The notes beneath the pieces are model-generated. The model did no database searches and was not told where the DNA came from. It saw only the letters and a list, made by a program, of their open reading frames with translations. Made by a program: the position numbers and the translations under genes. A stretch of DNA of 6,310 nt from Burkholderiales bacterium (GTDB lineage: Bacteria; Pseudomonadota; Gammaproteobacteria; Burkholderiales; JAEUOS01): positions 1 to 6,310 of the forward strand of contig CANGUJ010000246.1 of assembly GCA_947456845.1 (NCBI GenBank), read 5' to 3'. Below are positions 1-5,672 of the stretch, piece by piece (position 1 is the stretch's first letter; each line of letters starts with the position of its first letter).

Positions 1-336
1 ATACCAGAGCGGATTGAGCAGGCTCTGGCGCCCGCCCAGTTCGGCGATGCGCTGCGCCGTCCAGGCCAGATGCGCGCCCTCGTCCGCGGCGGCGCGCTCC
101 ATGTGCGCGCGGATTTGCGGCGTGCGCGCGGTGGCCGCCTGGCCGTGATACAGGGCCTGGGCGCACACCTCGCCGACATGGTTGACGCGCATCAGCGCCA
201 CGACCTCGCGCTTTTCCTCGGGCGCCAGGTCCGGGCCGGGCTGCTCGGCGCCGGCGGGCATGGGCGCGGCGGGCGCCACGGATGCGATCGCGCGCAGGGC
301 GCGGTCAAAGGCGGTGATGAGGGTATCGGGGTGCAT
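1..336 (-). CDS. coq7: Coq7-type demethoxyubiquinone hydroxylase, N-terminal part (cut by window edge)
   Basis: Coq7 is the membrane-associated di-iron hydroxylase of aerobic ubiquinone synthesis, acting on the demethoxyubiquinol ring before the last O-methylation. Many alpha- and betaproteobacteria use it where E. coli uses UbiF. The 112 visible codons read MHPDTLITAFDRALRAI, a Pro/Ala-rich linker (about 21-40), then the family hallmark MRVNHVGEVCAQALYHGQ (49-66). Visible iron-ligand candidates are E56 and the E86-x-x-H89 pair in DEGAHLAWTAQR; the second half of the di-iron site lies off the window. The ATG at 336 is preceded by AAGGA with a 7-nt spacer, which supports this start. The gene lies 59 bp downstream of the prolyl-hydroxylase-like gene on the same strand, so readthrough is possible, although a palindrome sits between them. 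The fragment is partial because of the window edge, not because it is broken. Confidence 0.9.
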   Translation of the reverse strand, partial: MHPDTLITAFDRALRAIASVAPAAPMPAGAEQPGPDLAPEEKREVVALMRVNHVGEVCAQALYHGQAATARTPQIRAHMERAAADEGAHLAWTAQRIAELGGRQSLLNPLWY

Positions 337-370
337 GAAGCCGTCCTTGGGCGGAGATGGCCCTTATTAT

Positions 371-386
371 CGGCCCGATCGGGCCG
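371..386. repeat. Perfect 16-bp palindrome between the oxygenase gene and coq7
   Basis: CGGCCCGATCGGGCCG is its own reverse complement and could fold as a 6-bp GC stem with a GATC loop. It lies just after the stop of the oxygenase gene and before the coq7 Shine-Dalgarno. On the minus strand it is followed by ATAATAAGGG, not a T-run, so it is a poor intrinsic terminator. It could be a weak terminator, an mRNA 3'-end stabiliser or a protein-binding site. The palindrome is certain; its function is unknown. Confidence 0.5.
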
Positions 387-395
387 CGGCGCGCC

Positions 396-1007
396 TCAGC
401 CCTGCGCGGGCTTGAGCGGGAAATGCATCCAGCCGGTGATGATGTACTTGGTGCCGGCATCGACCAGGTTACCGGTGTGCGAGTGGGTCCACTCGGCCGG
501 CCAGATGAGCGTCTTGCCGCGCTCGGGCCTGACCTCCAGGCCGTAGTTGGGAAAACGGGTGCAGCCGCCGTCCTCGACATCGTTGAGATAGGTCATCCAC
601 ACCAGCACCCGATGCAGGGTCGGCAGCGCGGTGCGCTCCGAATGCTCGAGCGCGAAATGCCCGCCGGGCATGTAGCGCTGGATGTTGAAATCGCCGATGT
701 CGACCTCGCGCAGGAAGCCGGCCAGGAAAGGCCAGTCCTCGAGGTAGTCGCGGTAGAAGGCCGCCAGTTCGTTCATGTACTCGGCCAGCACCGCGTGCGA
801 GGGCAGCGCCAGGTCGCGCGGATTGACGTTGATGTCCACCGAGTTCTTGAACTGCGGATTGTGCCCGGCGCCTGTCATGCCCGGCCGCTGCAGTTCGGGA
901 TGCGATTCGAAAAAGCCGATGATCCGGTCGGCCAGGCTGCGGTCCGGCAGGAACCAGGCGCCGATGAAGTGCGGGTGCTGCGTGGGGTGGATGTCAACGC
1001 GTTGCAT
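396..1007 (-). CDS. 2-oxoglutarate/Fe(II)-dependent oxygenase, prolyl-4-hydroxylase-like
   Basis: This is a 203-aa soluble protein with no signal peptide or membrane segment. Its C-terminal half carries the double-stranded beta-helix signature of the P4H-type 2OG-Fe(II) oxygenases: FNIQRYMPGGHFALEHSE (107-124), then RVLVWMTYLNDVEDGGCTRFP (133-153), then a VRPERGKTLIWPAEWTHSHTG stretch (159-179) and KYIITGW (187-193). Likely iron ligands are H122, E124 (an HxE rather than the commoner HxD) and H175 or H177; K187 is the likely 2OG-binding basic residue. Such enzymes hydroxylate protein side chains or small molecules; the substrate here is unknown. The ATG at 1007 lies inside the end of the upstream TPR gene (14-bp overlap, different frame), which suggests translational coupling. 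The frame stays open far upstream, but that part is a shadow of the TPR gene. Family assignment is firm; substrate is not known. Confidence 0.88.
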   Translation of the reverse strand: MQRVDIHPTQHPHFIGAWFLPDRSLADRIIGFFESHPELQRPGMTGAGHNPQFKNSVDINVNPRDLALPSHAVLAEYMNELAAFYRDYLEDWPFLAGFLREVDIGDFNIQRYMPGGHFALEHSERTALPTLHRVLVWMTYLNDVEDGGCTRFPNYGLEVRPERGKTLIWPAEWTHSHTGNLVDAGTKYIITGWMHFPLKPAQG

Positions 1008-2070
1008 CTTCGAGTTCCAGAATGAGGCGCGGCGCGGCATCGACCGCCAGGCGCACGAACCCGGTATGCGCCACCAGGTGTGCGAGCCCTTCGGCATGCC
1101 GGCCCTGCGCCAGGCGGACGCGCCCCAGGTTGCCGGCGGCCAGGGCGAAGCCGGGGTCGAGTTGCAGGGCGCGCTCGAAACAGGCCGCCGCCTGATCGAG
1201 CTTGCCGCAGGCCTTGAGGACACTGCCGAGATTGTTGTGCGCCTCGGCATACGCGGGGCGGCGGGCCAGCGCCGCCTGATAGGCACGCGCGGCCTCGTCG
1301 AAGCGGCGCATCTCCTCGAAGACGTTGCCGAGGGCGTTGTGCAACTCCGCAACGTCGAGGCCGAGCGCGATCGCGCGCTCGAAGGCGGCGCCGGCATCGG
1401 CGAGCCGCCCGGCCCGGCGCAGCGCGTCCGCCCGATTGGCATGGGCTTCCGGATAGTCCGGCGCGAACAGCAGGGCCTCGTCGAAAGCCGCGAGCGCGCC
1501 CGCCACGTCAGCGTCGGCCAGCAGGGCCAGGCCGAGGTTGTTGTGGGCCTGTGCAAAGTCCGGCGCCAGCGCGAGCGCGCGCCGCAGCGCGGCGACGGCT
1601 TCGGCATGCCGGCCCAGCGCGGCAAGCGCATTGCCGAGATTGTTCCAGGTGGGCGGATGGGCCGGCTGCGCCTGCGCGGCGGCCTGCAGCACCTCGACCG
1701 CCTCGGCATGGCGCCCGCATTCCTGCATGGCGTTGGCCAGGTTGTTGCGCGCATCCATGTGGCCGGGGGCGAGCGCGATGGCGGCCCGGAAATCGGCCAG
1801 CGACTCGGCATGCCGCCCCAGCGCGCACAGCGCGATGCCGGCATTGCAATGCGCCTCGACATAGTCGCGCTTGAGACGCAGCGCCTGGCGGAACGCCGCC
1901 AGCGCGTCGGCATGGCGGCCTTGCGAAGAGAGGACCGCGCCGAGGATGTTGGGCAGCACGAACGCGTCCGGATGGCGCCTGATCAGGCGGCGCGCGGCGC
2001 TCTCGGCCTCGCCCAGGCGGCCCGCCTGGAACAGGGCCATCAATTGCTGCAATTCGCGCTGTGACTGCAT
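994..2070 (-). CDS. Tetratricopeptide-repeat protein (about 9-10 TPRs)
   Basis: The 358-aa protein is almost entirely TPR repeats of 34 residues, from about residue 2 to 340. Clear units start near residues 36, 70, 104, 138, 172, 206, 240, 274 and 308. Each shows the usual pattern, for example EAHNNLGSVLKACGKLDQAA followed by FERALQLDP. The frequent NNLG at helix A resembles the OGT/SPINDLY-type TPR superhelix, which binds extended peptides. There is no signal peptide, so a cytoplasmic scaffold or substrate-binding role is likely. The ATG at 2070 is chosen because AGGG lies about 9-12 nt upstream; an in-frame ATG at 2126 has no Shine-Dalgarno. The frame stays open to about 2796, but that part runs antisense to the divergent oxygenase gene and is not TPR. 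The gene is followed, with a 14-bp overlap, by the P4H-like oxygenase, its probable functional partner. A TPR region beside, or fused to, a 2OG oxygenase is a known arrangement in proteobacteria. Confidence 0.9.
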   Translation of the reverse strand: MQSQRELQQLMALFQAGRLGEAESAARRLIRRHPDAFVLPNILGAVLSSQGRHADALAAFRQALRLKRDYVEAHCNAGIALCALGRHAESLADFRAAIALAPGHMDARNNLANAMQECGRHAEAVEVLQAAAQAQPAHPPTWNNLGNALAALGRHAEAVAALRRALALAPDFAQAHNNLGLALLADADVAGALAAFDEALLFAPDYPEAHANRADALRRAGRLADAGAAFERAIALGLDVAELHNALGNVFEEMRRFDEAARAYQAALARRPAYAEAHNNLGSVLKACGKLDQAAACFERALQLDPGFALAAGNLGRVRLAQGRHAEGLAHLVAHTGFVRLAVDAAPRLILELEDATR

Positions 2071-2295
2071 GGCCTGCCCTGCTCCGGATACCGCCCTTTT
2101 CGCTTGTGTCCAGCAAGGATAGCGCATCGAGGGCCGCGAGCCTGCCGGCCCGGCGCAAGGCGGCAAGCCGCGAGGGCGCCGCCTGCGGTGGCAAAATGAC
2201 GCGGGCGCCGTGCCCCGGCGGGGGGCGGCGCGGTTTGCCCGCGCTCCGGAACACGCGCATCCAGCCCCCGGACCCACCCTTCTTGCGGACCCCAC
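2071..2295. other. Divergent intergenic region between TPR gene and second oxygenase gene
   Basis: This very GC-rich 225-bp stretch must hold the starts of transcription for the divergent TPR/oxygenase operon (minus) and the second oxygenase (plus). A TATCCT on the minus strand (plus 2116-2121) is a possible -10 for the TPR gene, but no good -35 is seen at 16-18 bp. No convincing promoter is seen for the plus-strand gene. No open frame here looks like a real gene. Confidence 0.4.
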
Positions 2296-2904
2296 ATGCA
2301 GCCGGACCACCAAGTACTGACCCTGTTCCCGCTTCCCCTCTACATCGGCCTGATCGAAGGCGGCATCCTGCCGGAGGAGCTGGCCTATGCGCAAAACCTC
2401 GCCTACGACCCCAATACCGGGGGCAACCGGTCGTCTTCCAACCACTATGTGCTGCACGAACCGGAAATGGCGCGCCTGCGCGGCATCGCCGAGGGGCACC
2501 TGAACAACTTCCGGCAACAGATTCTCGCCACCGACAACGAGCTCTACATCACCCAGTCCTGGACCAACCGCAACGCGCGCGGCAGCCACCATCACGCGCA
2601 CTACCACTTGAACAGCATCGCCAGCGGCGTGATGTACTTCACCTACGGCGGCGAGGTGCCGCCCATCGTGTTCAAGTCGGACCGCCGCCCGCAAATCGCG
2701 CCGCGCCAGACCGCCGGCAACATCTTCAATTCCGACACCTTCTCGTTCCGCCCGCAGGGGCCGGTGATGCTGATCTTCCCGTCCTACATCGACCATTCGG
2801 TGGTGGCCAACCCCAACGACGAGGAGCGCATCAGCCTCGCGTTCAACACCTTCCTGCGCGGGGATCTGGGCGTGGAGGAACGCTTGAACCGCCTGACGCT
2901 ATAA
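2296..2904 (+). CDS. 2OG/Fe(II) oxygenase of the 2OG-FeII_Oxy_5 (TIGR02466-like) family
   Basis: This 202-aa protein has no signal peptide. It matches the family of small putative 2OG-Fe(II) oxygenases typified by an N-terminal LFPLPLY (10-16), a Trp followed by a His-rich metal site (SWTNRNARGSHHHAHYHLNS, 88-107, then SGVMYF, 110-115), a C-terminal LIFPSYIDHSV (159-169) and ERISLAFNTF (177-186). H102 or H104 and H167 are probable iron ligands, and R178 in ERIS is the likely 2OG-binding basic residue. The HHHAHYH cluster makes the exact first ligands uncertain. The family occurs in bacteria and in T4-like cyanophages, and is often fused to TPR repeats; substrates are largely unknown. Here the TPR protein is encoded separately and divergently. 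The Shine-Dalgarno is weak (GCGGA about 6 nt before the ATG). No terminator is seen after the TAA. Confidence 0.85.
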   Translation: MQPDHQVLTLFPLPLYIGLIEGGILPEELAYAQNLAYDPNTGGNRSSSNHYVLHEPEMARLRGIAEGHLNNFRQQILATDNELYITQSWTNRNARGSHHHAHYHLNSIASGVMYFTYGGEVPPIVFKSDRRPQIAPRQTAGNIFNSDTFSFRPQGPVMLIFPSYIDHSVVANPNDEERISLAFNTFLRGDLGVEERLNRLTL

Positions 2905-2969
2905 CGAAAATCATGCGAAATCAGGACGCGGGCAACGGTGATTCCGGTGCTCCGTGGCCTACTCGAAAT

Positions 2970-3056
2970 TCAACGCGGCAAACCCAGGTGCAAGCTCAAG
3001 GCTGATTCGACCTTGAGCATATCGGCGCGTTTGAGGCGTCCGAGCGGGCCTTTCAA
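2970..3056 (-). repeat. 87-bp direct repeat, copy 1 (mazF 3' end)
   Basis: These bases are identical to 5586-5672 in the same orientation, 2616 bp apart. Identity begins exactly at the mazF stop codon; the flanking bases outside it (2905-2969 against 5446-5585) show no similarity. Homology continues at lower identity to about 3140. Recombination between the copies would delete hipBA and the Uma2 gene. Confidence 0.92.
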
Positions 3057-3143
3057 GCGCGCCTTGTCCGCGGCCATGATCTGGTCCGACATGCTCTTGG
3101 ACGCGTTGCCGCCCACCTTGACCGCCGCTTCGTCTGGGTATTT
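2970..3143 (-). pseudogene. mazF-like toxin gene remnant, 3' end only
   Basis: The minus strand encodes YPDEAAVKVGGNASKSMSDQ and onward to LSLHLGLPR-stop, matching residues 53-108 of the intact MazF-like protein at 5586-5912. The stop codon and the preceding 84 bp are identical in the two copies. Upstream, differences accumulate (16 mismatches by my count over the next 85 bp) and similarity ends near 3143. The half that carries the catalytic Arg and Thr (R23 and T46 in the intact copy) is missing, and no start codon with a Shine-Dalgarno precedes the frame, so no active toxin can be made. An in-frame TAA lies upstream at 3177-3179. No mazE remnant is seen. The remnant ends about 6 bp from the first hip operator-like site, so the hip module was probably joined to a broken toxin gene. 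Confidence 0.85.
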
Positions 3144-3149
3144 TTGGCT

Positions 3150-3175
3150 TATGTCCTTTCGTTCATGAGGATTTT
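3150..3175. promoter_or_regulatory. HipB operator-like site 3 (distal)
   Basis: The right arm GAGGATTTT (3167-3175) is identical to that of the promoter-proximal site. The left arm TATGTCCTT (3150-3158) keeps the TCCT core, with an 8-bp spacer. The centre is at 3162.5, exactly 50 bp from the next site. The left arm is degenerate, so this is the weakest of the three. A HipB-family dimer is the presumed ligand. Confidence 0.5.
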
Positions 3176-3199
3176 TTTAGGGCATGGGCACTTGAACCT

Positions 3200-3225
3200 A
3201 AAAACCACACGATCTTAAGGATTTG
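3200..3225. promoter_or_regulatory. HipB operator-like site 2 (middle)
   Basis: Left arm AAAAACCAC and right arm AAGGATTTG each match the proximal site at 7 of 9 positions, and the central GATC (3211-3214) is shared. The centre is at 3212.5, 50 bp from the sites on either side. It lies just upstream of the -35 of the hip promoter, a position where a bound repressor could also interfere with RNA polymerase. Confidence 0.6.
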
Positions 3226-3254
3226 TTGTCAATAATGCCGAATCTTCTTAAAAT
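3226..3254 (+). promoter_or_regulatory. sigma70-like promoter of hipBA
   Basis: TTGTCA (3226-3231, -35) and TAAAAT (3249-3254, -10) are separated by 17 bp, close to consensus. Predicted transcription start is near 3261, giving a leader of about 16 nt before the hipB ATG. The -10 overlaps the left arm of operator-like site 1. Confidence 0.7.
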
Positions 3255-3275
3255 CCTCTTGATCGTGAGGATTTT
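3250..3275. promoter_or_regulatory. HipB operator-like site 1 (proximal), overlapping -10 and Shine-Dalgarno
   Basis: This is a perfect inverted repeat: AAAATCCTC, an 8-bp spacer TTGATCGT, then GAGGATTTT. The known E. coli HipB operator is TATCC-N8-GGATA; this site has related ATCC/GGAT cores but with 12 bp between them. The left arm includes most of the -10 hexamer. The right arm supplies GAGG, a Shine-Dalgarno 7 nt before the hipB ATG. Binding here would block transcription initiation, giving autorepression. Confidence 0.72.
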
Positions 3276-3277
3276 TC

Positions 3278-3544
3278 ATGCATATACCGATTGAAAGCGC
3301 ATCAGCCCTCGGCAAGGTGGTACGCGCGAGCCGAAGGGCTCAGAAGATCCGGCAGGATGATGCTGCCGGCAGCATCGGCGTCAGCGAAAACTTCCTCGGC
3401 AAGATCGAGCGCGGCAACAACTCCGTGCAGTGGGGAAAGCTCTTTCAAGTCCTCGAAGGCCTCGGCGTCCGGGTCATCGTGGATGTACCCGATAGCGTGG
3501 CCACTTATCTGACCGCCCCGTCAAGCGGCCCGGGCGAACCATGA
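3278..3544 (+). CDS. hipB: HipB-like antitoxin, XRE-family helix-turn-helix
   Basis: HipB is the antitoxin of the HipBA system: a dimeric Cro/C1-type DNA-binding protein that represses its own operon and sequesters the HipA kinase. At 88 aa it equals the E. coli length. The HTH runs from about residue 11 to 60; QDDAAGSIGV (26-35) is the positioning helix and SENFLGKIERG (36-46) holds the recognition helix. The segment VRVIVDVP (64-71) fits the beta-strand used for dimerisation in HipB, and the tail (PSSGPGEP) looks disordered, as expected for a protease-labile end. The ATG at 3278 has GAGG 7 nt upstream. The TGA overlaps the hipA ATG (ATGA), so the two are translationally coupled. Three operator-like repeats precede the gene. 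The match to this family is strong; binding to those sites is inference. Confidence 0.9.
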   Translation: MHIPIESASALGKVVRASRRAQKIRQDDAAGSIGVSENFLGKIERGNNSVQWGKLFQVLEGLGVRVIVDVPDSVATYLTAPSSGPGEP

Positions 3545-4848
3545 ACAGTCGATCCCTGCGGGCGTCCATCAATCAGATCGAGATCGGCACTTTGCTGGAA
3601 ATTGGAGGGCTCTGGAGTTTCCAATACACCGATGCCTGGCTACGCGATCCTCGGCGCTTCGCCCTTAGCCCGCATCTCCCACTGGCGGCGGCGGCCTTGC
3701 TGGACGGCGCAAGCCAGCGCCCCGTGCAGTGGTACTTTGACAATTTGCTGCCGGAAGAAGGACAGCGTACTTTGCTGGCCGGAGACGCCGCCCTCGACGC
3801 GACAGACGCCTTCGGCTTGCTGGCCTGGTATGGCGCCGAGTCGGCAGGCGCGTTGACCTTGCTGCCGCCGCATGCTGGACATCAGGCCGCCGAGCCACTG
3901 CGACGGTTACCGGAGGATGCCCTGGAGGCACGTATACGCCAGCTACCCAGGGCGCCACTGACGCATGCGGCCATCAAGCGCATGTCCCTGGCGGGCGCCC
4001 AGCATAAGCTGGCGGTCGTCCTCCAGGATGGCGTGCTGTTCGAACCCGCAGGGGCCACTCCCTCGACCCATATTCTGAAGCCCGACCATCCGGATGCGGA
4101 CTACCCCCATTCGGTCATCAACGAGTGGTTTGTGATGCGCCTGGCCAGGCGGCTGGGGCTCGATGTCCCGGAGGTTTATCGCCGCTACGTGCCCTCACCG
4201 GTGTATCTCGTAGATCGCTTTGATCGTGTTTCCGGTGCCCAGGGCTGGCAACGCCGGCATGTGATCGATGCCTGCCAATTACTGGGACTGGACCGCAGCT
4301 TCAAATACAGCCAAGGCAGCCTGGATAGTCTGGCAGCACTGGCCGATGCCTGCCGCAGCCCGGCAGTCGCTCGCGCCCGGCTCTTTGTCTGGCTGATGTT
4401 CAATGTGCTCGTCGGCAATAGCGATGCGCACCTGAAAAATCTCAGCTTCCTGGTGTCCCATGAGGGTATTCAGTTGGCGCCGTTCTATGACCTGTTGAGC
4501 GTTGCCGCTTATGACACGCCCGCCTTCGATAAACGTGGCTGGCCAGCCCGAACTCAACTCGCGTGGCCGATTTTTGGCGCACGCCGATTTGCGGACATCG
4601 ACCGGGGATTGCTGCTCGAGGCGGGCGCGGCGATGAATCTGGCAAGGAATACGGCGATGCGCCTGTTGGAAAACCTGCGCAGCCGCATCACGAAAGAGGG
4701 CGAGGCGCTTTACGCAGAGGTCGAGACTGAAAATGCACGCATCACCCGTGAACGCCCGACTCTTTCAGCAACCATGGCCGGGGAGTCCCGTTGCCTCAGG
4801 GCAATACTGCACAACGTCATCAAGGAGATGACGAACCGGACCGCCTGA
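3541..4848 (+). CDS. hipA: HipA-like serine/threonine kinase toxin
   Basis: HipA toxins are protein kinases; E. coli HipA phosphorylates glutamyl-tRNA synthetase, halting translation and producing persister cells. At 435 aa this is near full length (E. coli about 440). The N-terminal subdomain (about 1-110) includes PVQWYFDNLLPEEGQR (61-76). The kinase core has KRMSLAGAQHKLAV (146-159, Gly-rich loop with S149 at the position of the autophosphorylated Ser150), HILKP (177-181, ATP-binding Lys180), YLVDRFDR (222-229), the catalytic loop GNSDAHLKNLSFL (292-304, catalytic D295 and N300) and PFYDLLS (314-320, metal-binding D317). All key kinase residues are present, so it should be active. The ATGA overlap with hipB fits co-translation with the antitoxin. 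The gene is convergent with the Uma2 gene, 51 bp away; the short inverted repeat in the gap (CCGCC/GGCGG, 4850-4868) has no T-run. The target in this organism is unknown. Confidence 0.93.
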   Translation: MNSRSLRASINQIEIGTLLEIGGLWSFQYTDAWLRDPRRFALSPHLPLAAAALLDGASQRPVQWYFDNLLPEEGQRTLLAGDAALDATDAFGLLAWYGAESAGALTLLPPHAGHQAAEPLRRLPEDALEARIRQLPRAPLTHAAIKRMSLAGAQHKLAVVLQDGVLFEPAGATPSTHILKPDHPDADYPHSVINEWFVMRLARRLGLDVPEVYRRYVPSPVYLVDRFDRVSGAQGWQRRHVIDACQLLGLDRSFKYSQGSLDSLAALADACRSPAVARARLFVWLMFNVLVGNSDAHLKNLSFLVSHEGIQLAPFYDLLSVAAYDTPAFDKRGWPARTQLAWPIFGARRFADIDRGLLLEAGAAMNLARNTAMRLLENLRSRITKEGEALYAEVETENARITRERPTLSATMAGESRCLRAILHNVIKEMTNRTA

Positions 4849-4899
4849 ACCGCCTGAAGCTCTGGCGGAACACCCGCGATGTACTGCAGGGCCCGGAAA

Positions 4900-5445
4900 C
4901 TACGGCTTCGCGATGACGGCCGGAAAGTCCGGGATGATGCGGGAGTGCGGATGCTCGCCGGACACATCGTGAAACGACATCGCGCCGGTTTCCGCCAGTA
5001 TCCATACCTCGTGCGCGCCGCTTGCCAGATAAATGGCGGTCTTTTCAGCCATCTCATCCACCGAGTTCGAAGGCGACATCACTTTGATGCAAATCGTGGG
5101 CGCCACCATCAGGAGATTGTGATTGGACCTGGCATTCCAGGCATCAGGCGAAACCCAGGCCACATCCGGAACGCGAATTCCGCGTTCGGTAAGGACGGCA
5201 CTTTCCGTCATCACCTTGCCGCCCAACCCGGCAGCCTCGACCGCGTTGCGAAGAAGATAAGCGACCTCGGCCTGCCAGACGCTATGCGGCGTACTGGTCG
5301 GACTCATCAGCAGTTGACCCCGTTCGTTGGTTTCAACCTTGTATGGAAGGTTGGCGATCGACGGATCTTCGCAAAGCGCATCCCAGAGCGCCATCATCGC
5401 TTCCGGCGTGGGGCTAAACACTGCCAGCGGCAGGCGGGATCCCAT
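4900..5445 (-). CDS. Uma2-family (DUF820) PD-(D/E)XK nuclease-like protein, probable active-site change
   Basis: Uma2/DUF820 proteins have a restriction-endonuclease-like PD-(D/E)XK fold and largely unknown roles. This 181-aa protein is about the family length. It shows the usual order: an N-terminal segment ending NERGQLLMSPTSTPHS (40-55), RVPDVAWVSPDAW (91-103, with the conserved D94), APTICIKVMSPSNS (115-128), EKTAIYLASGAHEVWIL (134-150). The conserved family motif reads vEVlSPS, with Glu as a catalytic residue; here that position is K121 (codon AAA at 5083-5085), one G-to-A change from Glu. This predicts a catalytically weakened or dead protein, though the reading frame is intact. The ATG at 5445 has AGGG about 8-11 nt upstream. 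The gene is convergent with hipA and on the same strand as the mazEF-like pair, 140 bp downstream of it, with its own promoter candidate. Confidence 0.85.
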   Translation of the reverse strand: MGSRLPLAVFSPTPEAMMALWDALCEDPSIANLPYKVETNERGQLLMSPTSTPHSVWQAEVAYLLRNAVEAAGLGGKVMTESAVLTERGIRVPDVAWVSPDAWNARSNHNLLMVAPTICIKVMSPSNSVDEMAEKTAIYLASGAHEVWILAETGAMSFHDVSGEHPHSRIIPDFPAVIAKP

Positions 5446-5477
5446 GGCTTGACCCTACTCAACACGTCAAGAGAAGG

Positions 5478-5506
5478 ATAATACGATCTTTTCCGGCCCT
5501 GGCCAA
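5478..5506 (-). promoter_or_regulatory. Candidate promoter of the Uma2 gene
   Basis: On the minus strand TTGGCC (plus 5501-5506) and TATTAT (plus 5478-5483) are 17 bp apart, with predicted start near 5470 and a leader of about 25 nt to the ATG at 5445. The -35 is only a 4/6 match. The rest of the 140-bp gap to mazF holds only a small CCATC/GATGG inverted repeat (5572-5585) right after the mazF stop, without a T-run. Confidence 0.45.
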
Positions 5507-5585
5507 AGCTTCCGGATACGCTTGTGCGTTGGAAGAAACAAGCAACGTCACCCCTGGTTGTGGCGAACCGCCCATCAGGAGATGG

Positions 5586-5672
5586 TCAACGCGGCAAACC
5601 CAGGTGCAAGCTCAAGGCTGATTCGACCTTGAGCATATCGGCGCGTTTGAGGCGTCCGAGCGGGCCTTTCAA
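5586..5672 (-). repeat. 87-bp direct repeat, copy 2 (inside intact mazF)
   Basis: This is the second copy of the perfect repeat at 2970-3056. It covers the stop codon and the last 28 codons of the intact mazF-like gene. Confidence 0.92.

Noticed and set aside
1008..1913. N-terminal extension of the P4H-like oxygenase to about 505 codons
   Set aside because: This part is an Arg/Pro/Ser-rich shadow frame of the TPR gene; the oxygenase proper begins at 1007.
775..2064. Long plus-strand open frame (about 429 codons) antisense to the TPR gene
   Set aside because: It is the mirror of a repetitive GC-rich coding strand; no recognisable domain, and the minus-strand frame encodes clear TPRs.
2071..2796. 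Upstream extension of the TPR frame into the divergent oxygenase gene
   Set aside because: The extension has no TPR pattern and runs antisense to a clear 2OG oxygenase; the ATG at 2070 has a Shine-Dalgarno.
3150..3275. 50-bp spaced repeats as a CRISPR array
   Set aside because: Units are short inverted repeats with degenerate arms located upstream of hipB; operator sites explain them.
4838..4868. Repeated CCGCCTGAA units and CCGCC/GGCGG inverted repeat after hipA as a terminator or mobile-element end
   Set aside because: The stem is only 5 bp with no T-run, and the direct repeat is too short to mean anything in GC-rich DNA.
2970..5672. The 87-bp direct repeats as phage or integron attachment sites
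   Set aside because: They are coding sequence for a MazF C-terminus with graded homology beyond the identical part, and no integrase is present; a duplicated gene end explains them better.
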